A stretch of DNA of 27,709 nucleotides from Chromera velia (Eukaryota; Sar; Chromeraceae), in contig JAHBMJ010001142.1 in the NCBI GenBank assembly GCA_018398765.1, positions 7,501 through 35,209 on the forward strand. The letters run 5' to 3'. Every line of letters starts with the position of its first letter. Position 1 is the stretch's first letter. The notes beneath the pieces were generated by a model. It made no database searches and was not told where the DNA came from. It saw only the letters and a list, made by a program, of their open reading frames with translations. The position numbers and the translations under genes were made by a program. Positions 14,053-27,709 of this stretch are shown piece by piece.

Positions 14053-16145
14053 AAATTGAATACAAGCTTATAGATATAAACAAGTTGACACAACTAGACA
14101 AAGAAATGAAATAAATACCTAGATAATTACACACAGCTAGACACACAATCACATCACATAACGAGAGTTTTTTCAGAACATCTCCTACAGGCTTGCGACT
14201 AAGTGTGGAACACTTCGTACACTGCACGCAGTTTATTTTGCTCGACAATTACGCACAAGATTGGCTCTTGCAACGCGTGCAGCACTTATGAAGACACAAC
14301 ACATACTACTCACACAACGACACAAAATCACTTTTCGCGGACAAGTCACAACCATTCCATACACCGCCCCACCCCCTCACCCGATTCCCAAGCAACAAAC
14401 AGCTGCCTTTCCCTGCACCAGCTTTCTGAATTCCTGAACCGACCTCTCTCGTTTTCTTTCGACTAGCTCTCCACAAATGCGTCGAATTCTCCGCACGGCC
14501 CCTCACCGCACTCTTCCTTTCTTTCTGTTTTGTTTTCATCACCCGGCTCCACCAAGCAGGCAGGAAAGGAGGAAGAACATTGAACGCTTGAGCATTTGAA
14601 TGCCTTCAGAGGCGTTGAAAAGAACAAAGCAAGAAAAAGACATTCATCGATGCCCCCTTCCCCTTCTCTCTCTCTCTCTCTCGTTCAAGCCGCTTAAAGC
14701 GACCTGACGATGACGCCACGCACTCTTTCCTCCCTTTTTTCCACCCCCTCCCCACCCGCGGAAAAAACGCCTCGATCGATCCGATTCATTTATGAATAGA
14801 AGCAGGTGCAGAGAAGAGAACCCCCCACCCCACCCCACCCCCCAGACCCCATGAAGCAGGAAGATTAGTGCGTTTAGTTAGTTGGCTGTGAAGTGAAAAC
14901 AAACACATCAAGGCGTATGAAGTTTCACTCGCAAAAGGGCCACCACATGCATGAATGAATGCATGAATGAATGAATGAATGAATGAGGGAGTACCGCCCC
15001 TGTGCGGCGTGCAATGGAGGTTCGTTCTCTTAACTTAAGAGAAGAAGGGGAGAGGGTCAGTAAGAAGCACAAACAAAGGATTAAAACGTTCAGTCAATCA
15101 GTCAGTCAGGCAAACTGCAGGCATTACGCCACGCAATTCATTCTCTGCCTCAACCCTCAGTCAGATACGTGTGGATTTTCCTTTCCTTTCCGGTTTCTCA
15201 CGGCGTTGTTGACGTTCGCTTTCTTTACTTCATTCTTTCGGATGAGAAAGAAAAGCGCTAGCCAGCAGGAGGGAAAACAAACACGGAGGGTAAGGGAAAG
15301 AGAAACCAACCGTGGTGGGTGGTGGAGACGGGTGGAAGACGAAAGAACGTTCACAGAAGGAACGAACGAAGGAAGGAAAACAGGACCGAGAAGGGGGCGG
15401 ATGGACGAACAGACAAAAGAGCGACAAACAGAAGCACGCACACACGCACGATAAGGAATGAATGACGCTGTTTGGAAGATAAGAAGAAAGAGAAAAGGAC
15501 AGAGAAGGGTAAAAAAGAGAAAAAGGGGACAAACAGCAACGACACGGAAGAACGAACGAACGAATTAAGCTCTCTCTCTCCCCATTCTAGCTGTGTCGTT
15601 TGCTTGCATGGGTTCTGATGTCAGCCAACCAATCTTTATTTCTTTCTTTCAGTCCATCAACAGGCAGACAGACAGACGGCGAGATCAACAATTCCTTTCT
15701 GAGTGGACAGACAAACCAACAAAGGAGAGAGGAATGAGGAACGAGCTTTTTGCCCCCTATGTATTCTCTCAATCTCCGCAATTCTTTCTTTTCCTTTCTT
15801 TTCTGTGTGTGTCTATCCGCGCCTTGAAAGCGGAAGGCGGACCCTTTTGTGTGTTGTCGTGTCGTGTTCTCTTCCTGTTCCTTCCTTCCTTCCTTTCTGT
15901 GTGTGACTCCACGCCCCCCCCGGTGTTCCCTTAATTCCCTCTGTGCCCGTTTCATTTCATCAAAAGAATTAAGGTGCCACTGCGGTCTTTTCTCTACGAC
16001 ATCTTTCTTTTCTCTTAGAGAGAGGAGAGAAGGAAACGAGAATTCCTCTCTGCCTTCCCTCCCTCTTCCTTTGTCATTTCCGCTTCGATCTCACTTCAAG
16101 CAAGGGATACATACGGACTACCATTTATTTCGTGGGCTTGACTGC
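14053..16145. other. Gene-free stretch between retroelement remnant and PDI
   Basis: No recognisable protein is encoded. It contains a TC run (about 14669-14681), C-rich runs (14820-14850), an ATGA/GAAT repeat (14951-14988), strongly purine-rich DNA (15240-15560) and TC-rich DNA (15770-15900). The PDI 3' untranslated region lies at the right end, left of 16146. The frames here are translated low-complexity sequence. Confidence 0.6.
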
Positions 16146-19100
16146 TCAGAGCTCCTCTGCGTGTCCAGTGGCTCCTCCCTCCTTGGCCAGAGACGGGGAG
16201 ACGTTCTTCAGAGCGAACTCCTTCAATCCCTCCACCGTCCTGGCCCCGTTGTACTTCATCGGGTCGTAAGCCTTCCCCTCCTTCTTGGCTGCCTGCACAT
16301 CGTCGTACTTGATGTAGAAGATCGTGGGGAAGCCAGTCCAGTCAAAGTTCTCGACAGGGGACTCGTTGGCTGTCCCGTCCATCTTCCCAACCTGCATTGC
16401 ATTGCGAGGAACCAACCAACCAACCAATCAACACAACCGACGAGGCGTCGAGAACACAACACGGAGAGAAAGAAAGAAAGAGAGGGGGGGAAATGGGTCG
16501 TGTATGACAACGATACTTGGACTGAGCACAATAAGGAATAAATGACTTGACCTCTCCCATACACATGCACTCACACGCACAAAAAGTTGGTCATTGAAAG
16601 AAAGACCTTTGGCAGACAGCCGAAAATGAAGGGACGACGGAGAGGGCACACAGCCAAAATGCATTCCCCAAAAGGCAAGCCCCGGGCGAGGAACGGGAAG
16701 AAAAGAACGCAGAGCAGCGGTGCAAAAAAAGAGAAAGCGTTTTTTCCTTCCCTGTGAACCTCAAGCAAGTGCGGGAGGAAATTAAGGAGACTGCAAGCTA
16801 TGCAGAGACGGACTCACATGTCACCAACTGAAGGGAAAGGGTTCAGTTCAGAACGTCACACACAGGAAACAGAAGCTCGCCTTTCCCATTTTTGTTCTCC
16901 TCCCAGCCCACTCACCGGACGACTTTCTTTTCTCGCTGCCTCAGTCACTAGCTGCCCTATGGACTGTCTGTCTGCCTTACAAGCAAGAGGCTGCCTGCTT
17001 GACTGACCATCAGAGAGGGGAGCTCGGTGGCCATTGCCTCGGCGAACTCTGTGTAGATGGGCTCCAGGCGCTTGCAGTGGCCGCACCTGCGTGCACGCAG
17101 ACAGAGAAGTCGTGCGTATATGTGGGCATGTGGGTGTGCAAAACAGGATGCACCACCGGAGACGAGTGGGAAAGACAAGCACGAATTGACGCATTAGCCA
17201 TCTGAGAGTAACGCTGCATGACAAACTTCCTTTTCACCCTGGAAGTCCTGTTCCTCCCTACTCGGGGGTTTCGCTCTGTTAGTCGACAGACAAATAGTCG
17301 GATAGAACGGTTTCCTATTTTTCTTTTCAGACTTACCTCTGTTTTCCCTTTTTCTTCTTTTTTTCTCAGACAAAGGACACAAGAAGACCCTCAGACGGAC
17401 AGACAGACAGGCAGACCTACCAAGGAGCATAGACTTCAAGGAAGACGTCCTTCTCGGACTCGAAGACCATCTTCTCGAAGGCCTTCGCGACGATCACCTG
17501 CAAGCAGCGAGAGAGGCAGAGAGGGAGGGAGGGAAGGAGTCGTAAAGGTAGTCAGGCAGTGTGAAACGTTGGCGTTGGTTTGTGGGCACAATATGCTAGG
17601 AGACGCAAATGGTCGCACGATTGAGTGGTTTCATTCGAGAATGCGCGTGACAACAGACGAAAAAAGCTAACAAAGTACAGGAGCACGAACGTCCGCACAA
17701 AGGCACCATCCCTCTCCATCCCCCCTCCCGCGACCCCCACAAAGAAAGAAAGAAAAGAAAAGAAAAGAAAGAAAGAAAGAAAGAAAAGAATACCGCTTCT
17801 TACCTGCACAGCCTCGTCCTGGCTCTCCGGGATCTCCTCTGACTTGATGGACTTTTCGATTTTGCCGGCCTTGACGTCAGAGATGAAACTCTTCAGAGCG
17901 TCTCCGGTGATGTCCTTCGAAGGGAACACGTACCTGCATGGCCACACACACACACAATCCGTTAGTTAGCCTATCGGATAGGGAGACTTTTTCATTCAAC
18001 CTACGCATAGCATCGTCGTTCTGCTCACAAGAAAACAGCCCTTTTTCAGGTTGTGCGCTTTGAGGGGAGTGCGATGGAGAGAAACAAATGCTTTGAGGGG
18101 AGTGCGATGGAGAGAAACAAATGCTTTGAGGGGAGTGCGATGGAGAGAAACAAATGCTTTGAGGGGAGTGCGATGGAGAGAAAAAAAAGCTTTGAGGGGA
18201 GTGGGATGGAGAGAAAAAAAAGCTTTGAGGGGAGTGGGATGGAGAGAAACAAATGCTTTGAGGGGAGTGCGATGGAGAGAAAAAAAAGCCTGCGGGGAAC
18301 AAAGAAAAAAGAAGGGGGTGCAGAGACAACTGCCTGCTGGTCTGAAAAAATGGGAGATGAAAAACAAACACGAATGAAGGGTAATTAATTCTTTGTTCCT
18401 TGTGCTTCGGAGTTCCTTTTCGGGGCGGTAAACGGCCTTCTCTGGAGCTCTTTCCTTTCTGCCTCACTTTTTTCTCCTTCGCGATTCTTTTCTTTTTTGC
18501 CGCTCTCTTCCTTCTTTCCACTTCTCTGTACACCATCGTATGTGAGTGACTGTTTGCCCGCCCGCTCTTTCAACCAACTGACCTTCCGGCCTTTGCCTGA
18601 AGAACAACCGCAGGGAAGTCGGAGACTCCGAGGGCGTTCTCAGCGTGGGAGCTGAACTCGTCGGTGTCCAGCCAGACAAAGGAGTACTCCGATCGGAAGG
18701 TCTTCGCAACATCCCTGATGGCACTCGCAAATTTGGTGTAGTCGGAAGGAGCGAGGCAGGCCCAGATCATGTCACGCTCAGCGTCGACGTACTTTCCATA
18801 GTTGTCGCCGTTAATGGGTCCGAAGAGAGGGAAGGACTCAGCGAGCACGAACTCAGTCAGGGCGGCCTCGGACTTGTCAGTGGCGGGGGTCTCTCCCTCG
18901 TCTTTTCTGTGGACGGCAATGGAGTCATCGTGTCCTCCATCAACGAAGGCCACGAAGGTCCCAGCGTCTCTGTTATCGTCAGCAACCTTCTCGAAAGTCT
19001 TGTAGAGATCAGAGGAGTCGCTCTTCAGCTTGCCGACGTACACGACGTGCTTCTCGCCAAGCTGCAATCAATCCATTCAGAAAGATGAGTTTGAATCCCT

Positions 19101-20550
19101 TTTTGTTCTTCTTTCAAGTGTCTGCCCGTACTCTTCGTGCGGACACATACGTGGATGGATGGATAGATGGATGAATGGATGTATGTGTATGGATGGATGC
19201 AAAAGAAACATAAAGAGAAGCATCTCTTCTTGGGTCTGTTGTGATTCTTCCCCTTGGCATCTTTCATGTTTTTTTTTCCTCGACCCTCCTTCTCGTCTTC
19301 CCTCTCCTCATTCTGCCTGCATAATGAATAAATGACATGCCCTCCCTCGATCCCTCTCTTTCTTCTCCTTCCGGCCAGACCTCTGACGCCCTCTTTTTCT
19401 GTCTGTCTTCGTCTCTTCTCCATTCCAAGTTCAGGCTCCTTCTTTGCTCTGGTGGTCCTGGCCCTCCCTCCTCTCCTTCCCTGTTTCTTACTCACTCCTG
19501 CCTCAGCTTGCTTGAAGGGTCTCTGGAATCCCTCTCACTCGGACTCTCTCTCTCTCTCTTGATTCTGTTTCCTTCTCCCTTTTCTTCGCTCTTCTTCATT
19601 TTTTGCTTCTGTTTTATCTCTCCCACTTTGCTGCTTGCTTGCTTTTGCAGGGGTTTCTTATCCGTTGTTCACGCACCCGTTTCTCCTCGCTCCTTTCTTT
19701 CCTCTCTATGGGACCACCCCTCCGTCTGCTCTCTCTCTTCCTCTTCCTACTTCGCAACAAGAACGGCACAACGGAATGCTGGAAGTGGAAAAGCTGTGAA
19801 CGAACAGACTGGTGGATGGATGTACCGGCAAGGGAAGTTGTTGATCTTGTGGTGAAATGAAAAAGAAAGGGAGGGTGGTGGGGGACTCAGCCTCGGGGAC
19901 AGAGGAGAGGGATGCGAGTGGAATCAGAGTGAATACATCGAACAGAGAGTCAAACTTGTCGTTGTAATTTGGCAGGTCGAAAGAAAGTGCCAGATCCAAC
20001 AGTGAACAGAATCCACTCGTCTCGCGTGCTCTCCACTTGTGTTGAACAGAAGCAAACCTAAAAAGAGCGAGGAAAGAAAGGACAAAAAAGGAAAGCACAG
20101 AGAAGGCAGAGGCAGACTCACGATCTTGGTCAGTTCATCAGCAGACTTGACCACCGTGACTGCGGGTCCGGTCTTCTTTTCAATCCAGTCCACGATAGTT
20201 GACTCTGTCCTTCCTCCATCGTATTCGAAGTCCTTTCCGTTCTTGAAGAACTTGATGGTGGGGTACCCCCTGATCTGGAATTTGTCAGCCAGAGAGCGCT
20301 CGACTGTGGCATCAACCTTTGCAAGGGGGAAGGTGCCCTTCAACTTTTGGGCTGCCTTTTCGTATTCAGGCGCAAGTCTCTTACAGTGTCCACACCACGG
20401 GGCATAAAATTCAATCAAAGACATGGGGTTACTCGTAACAAATTCATCAAAAGTCCCCTCTGTCAACGTTACGACTGCCTCATCCTCCCCCTCTGCCCAT
20501 GCACATGCAAACAGACCAAGAAGGCAAACTGCCTGTGACAAAAACTTCAT
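16146..20550 (-). CDS. PDI: Protein disulfide isomerase, two CGHC thioredoxin domains, 6 exons
   Basis: Minus-strand exons: 20550-20122, 19061-18583, 17933-17804, 17497-17421, 17086-17008 and 16391-16146 (TGA). They join in frame to 479 residues, the usual PDI length. A signal peptide (about 1-19, LSQAVCLLGLFACAWA) leads into thioredoxin domain a with APWCGHCKRL (CGHC 53-56) and the cis-proline region GYPTIKFF. The b/b' region follows (e.g. SSDLYKTFEKVADD; YVFPSKDIT near 304). Domain a' carries a second APWCGHCKRL (CGHC 373-376) and GFPTIFYIKYD. Family role: oxidising and isomerising disulfides of secretory proteins in the ER. The Met at 20550 is chosen because the signal peptide starts there, although the frame is open further upstream. 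An intron splits the Trp codon before the second CGHC. The C-terminus is GHAEEL rather than a K/HDEL signal. Confidence 0.93.
17398..17415 (-). repeat. CTGT repeat just inside PDI intron 4
   Basis: On the coding (minus) strand a short CTGT tract begins within a dozen bases of the GTAGGT donor of intron 4. TGTC/CTGT tracts on the coding strand also occur in introns of the unrecognised gene and the reductoisomerase gene. Confidence 0.6.
17746..17789. repeat. GAAA-type microsatellite in PDI intron 3
   Basis: AAAG/AAAAG units occupy the 5' part of intron 3 (17498-17803), about 15 bases from the exon 3 donor. On the coding strand this is a pyrimidine-rich CTTT tract. Confidence 0.85.
18057..18287. 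repeat. 33-bp tandem repeat, 7 copies, in PDI intron 2
   Basis: Copies start at 18057, 18090, 18123, 18156, 18189, 18222 and 18255. Each begins GCTTTGAGGGGAGTG and ends in a GGAGAG plus A-rich tail. Two variable sites distinguish copies: AGTGCG versus AGTGGG, and tail AAACAAAT versus AAAAAAAA. A unit divisible by three keeps several frames open and creates false repeat proteins. It sits between PDI exons 2 and 3 (intron 17934-18582), so it is spliced out. Confidence 0.97.
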
Positions 20551-20823
20551 TGTGGCTTTTTGCGGAACCTTTGTTGTCGCTGGAACGTTTTTTCGAAAGA
20601 GACGTCGAGCCTCAAAGTGGACGGAAAATGACAAAGGAGATTTCTTGAGCAGTGACAACCGAGTAAATTCTAAAATGCGTGTGAGTGACGTAGAGAAGCT
20701 TTGCGAAAGGGTGTGTGAGGAAGAGCAGGTGGAATAACCTTTTCGATCAAACGATCGAAGTGGAGCTGCTTCGATGATTGAATCTCTGGCTTGGATCGAA
20801 TTTCTTTTTCAAATCGCGTGAAA

Positions 20824-20847
20824 GTGTATCTCACGCCCGTGATACAC
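20824..20847. promoter_or_regulatory. Inverted repeat GTGTAT-CT-CACG-CC-CGTG-ATACAC
   Basis: Two nested arms (GTGTAT/ATACAC and CACG/CGTG) form a near-perfect 24-base palindrome with a two-base bulge. It lies 274 bases upstream of the PDI ATG. The inverted repeat at 8231-8249, 227 bases upstream of the desaturase ATG, shares its GTATC/GATAC core. Confidence 0.5.
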
Positions 20848-20895
20848 ACAATTTCTTTTAAAAGTGCCTTGAAACGTCTTGGCAACGACTGGGCC

Positions 20896-21132
20896 TTCCG
20901 GGGCCTAGATTATTGCAAATGTCCGAGAAATTTTGACCCAGCAAAGCGAAGTTTTAATTTCTTTATGCTAATTTCTCTTTCTAGGGCCTCTTTGATCAGG
21001 AAGATTTGCCATCCTAGTCGCAAAAACGAGACGGTTGTTTCAGTCAGCGCGTCTACATCTTAATTTGCTTTGGTCCCGAAAGGTAAATTTTGTAAAGGGC
21101 CAAAGATGGCCAGAGTTTTCCGGGGCCTTCCG
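20896..21132. promoter_or_regulatory. Recurrent TTCCGGGGCCT / GGGCCTC motifs
   Basis: The 11-mer TTCCGGGGCCT occurs at 20896-20906 and again at 21118-21128. AGGGCCTCTTTG at 20983-20994 resembles GGGGCCTCTTTTG at 8435 in the other divergent spacer. AAGGGCC and TGGCC lie between them near 21096-21111. A shared promoter motif is inferred by recurrence. Confidence 0.45.
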
Positions 21133-21350
21133 GAACCTTCGCACGCACTTGAAAACCGTGCTTCAAGAAAGAGACGGCAAGACTCGATCTGCAATTCACG
21201 AATCAGACTGTCGCGTCGCTGGTCAATCTATCTGTGTCCTTCGACTGCACGTCCTGCGTTTGAACAAAGAGAGGCACAGAGCAGAGAGAAAGAGAGAGAG
21301 AGAGAGAGAGCACGTGCATCGTTATCGCCTAAACAGTTCAACGAACGAGC

Positions 21351-26907
<5,557 letters not shown>

Positions 26908-26957
26908 ACAGAACAGAAGAGGAAAGAATGACTGACGGGTATGCATAAAGGCACATG

Positions 26958-27019
<62 letters not shown>

Positions 27020-27686
27020 GAAAGAAGGCATTTTCGGAATTCGCTGGATAAGGTGGTCTGTCTAGTTTATGGAAAAGAAATGAAAAGAGAAGAACTCTGT
27101 CCTCCAAGGATTGGTTGGGGTCCTTCTGTCCTTTGGGGAGGTTCGTGAATTGCTGCGATCGATCATTTTTCTACTGACTCTCCTCTCGTTCTGCTAGCAT
27201 CTCTCTCTGCTTGTCTTCTCATTCTCTGATCCGTCGGAGCTGGGGATTTGCTTCACTATGTCTGTCTATCTGTATGGTCATTTAAATGAATTGGTGGGAG
27301 GAGAGGAAGCGCGGATTGTCCGTCAGATTTGTTTTGTAAGGTCGCGGGTTCCTCTCTCTCTGCGTTCAGTCTTTCATCTTGTCTCCCGTCCCCTTTTCTC
27401 CGACCTTTCCTCTGTCTTCAGTCGGTGTGCGAGCAAGCGTTGTGTGGGAGTGATTGATTACGGGTTTTTGAAGAGCTGCGCGCTCACGGCCGGATGGTGG
27501 ACTGCATGCATGTGCTTTCATTCATTCATTCGATCATGCATGGTTTGTTTGTCAGTTTGTGGGTGCATGCGTGAGTGGCTCGATCTGCATTTGCCTTCCT
27601 TCCTTTTGAATTGGTGGGTGGGTTGTCCCTCACATGCACTTAATGGCACAAAGTTGGACCTCTCTTTGTATTGCTGAACATAATTT
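26908..27686. other. 3' flank of reductoisomerase gene
   Basis: After the stop comes a GA-to-GAAA microsatellite (26958-27020), then mixed sequence with GCATGCATG clusters (27500-27570). An open frame at 27258-27677 has no recognisable domain and looks like chance. The 3' untranslated region ends somewhere here, but no clear poly-A signal stands out. Confidence 0.5.
26958..27020 (+). repeat. (GA)n(GAAA)n microsatellite
   Basis: About 15 GA units run into about seven GAAA units, starting about 50 bases downstream of the reductoisomerase stop and probably within the 3' untranslated region. Confidence 0.95.
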
Positions 27687-27709
27687 GGGGGGGGGGGGGG
27701 GGGGGGGGG
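27687..27709. other. Terminal run of 23 G bases
   Basis: The window ends in uninterrupted G. No other G run here approaches this length. A contig-end or sequencing artefact is more likely than a biological tract. Confidence 0.8.

Larger units (their letters stand above)
20551..21350. promoter_or_regulatory. Divergent intergenic region between PDI and reductoisomerase
   Basis: These 800 bases separate two outward-facing start codons and must hold both promoters and leaders. The spacer carries an inverted repeat (20824-20847), GGGGCCT-type motifs at 20900, 20984 and 21122, and GTCCCGAAAGG at 21073-21083. A GA run (about 21284-21310) precedes the reductoisomerase start. Element order matches the other divergent spacer (8005-8995). 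Regulatory function is inferred. Confidence 0.6.

Noticed and set aside
17877-18536. Long open frames with 11-residue repeats on both strands over 17877-18536
   Set aside because: They are produced by the 33-bp tandem repeat, whose length is a multiple of three. The region is an intron of PDI, fixed by homologous exons on both sides.
27258-27677. 139-codon plus-strand frame at the right end
   Set aside because: No domain, biased composition and no splice or start context. It is probably chance in the reductoisomerase 3' flank.

Overview
This window is nuclear DNA from an intron-rich eukaryote. Coding is broken into short exons joined by GT-AG introns of about 160-1060 bases. Non-coding DNA is packed with TC, TG, GAAA, TGTC and TGCATGC-type simple repeats. 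Three genes are recognised with good support: a plant/bacterial-type (long, class II) ketol-acid reductoisomerase, an ER protein disulfide isomerase, and a sphingolipid delta-4 desaturase-like enzyme. A gene for making branched-chain amino acids beside typical eukaryotic ER enzymes fits an alga or other protist. A chromerid alga such as Chromera velia is my best guess, but this is inference from style and gene content, not a match I could compute.

Layout from left to right. Bases 1-115 may hold one exon of a minus-strand gene that leaves the window. Bases 119-6138 are gene-poor, with microsatellites and one possible dispersed-repeat copy near 637-760. The desaturase (minus strand, three exons) occupies 6139-8004. 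It is head-to-head with an unrecognised plus-strand gene (8996-12441, eight proposed exons) that would encode a membrane-anchored, charged helical protein. Bases 12442-14052 hold repeat-derived DNA, including a decayed reverse-transcriptase-type retroelement tail. Bases 14053-16145 show no gene. PDI (minus strand, six exons, 16146-20550) is head-to-head with the reductoisomerase (plus strand, twelve exons, 21351-26907). The window ends in 23 consecutive G bases, probably a sequence or assembly artefact.

The four genes therefore form two divergent pairs. Their two intergenic spacers share short elements in the same order: a GTATC...GATAC inverted repeat on the side of the minus-strand gene, then GTCCCGRAAR-like and GGGGCCT-type motifs towards the plus-strand gene. 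Splice sites are also distinctive: donors follow GTNNG with G at +5 in every reconstructed intron, and most acceptors are TGCAG. The genes do not form one pathway: sphingolipid desaturation and disulfide formation belong to the ER, and the reductoisomerase to valine/isoleucine/leucine synthesis in an organelle.
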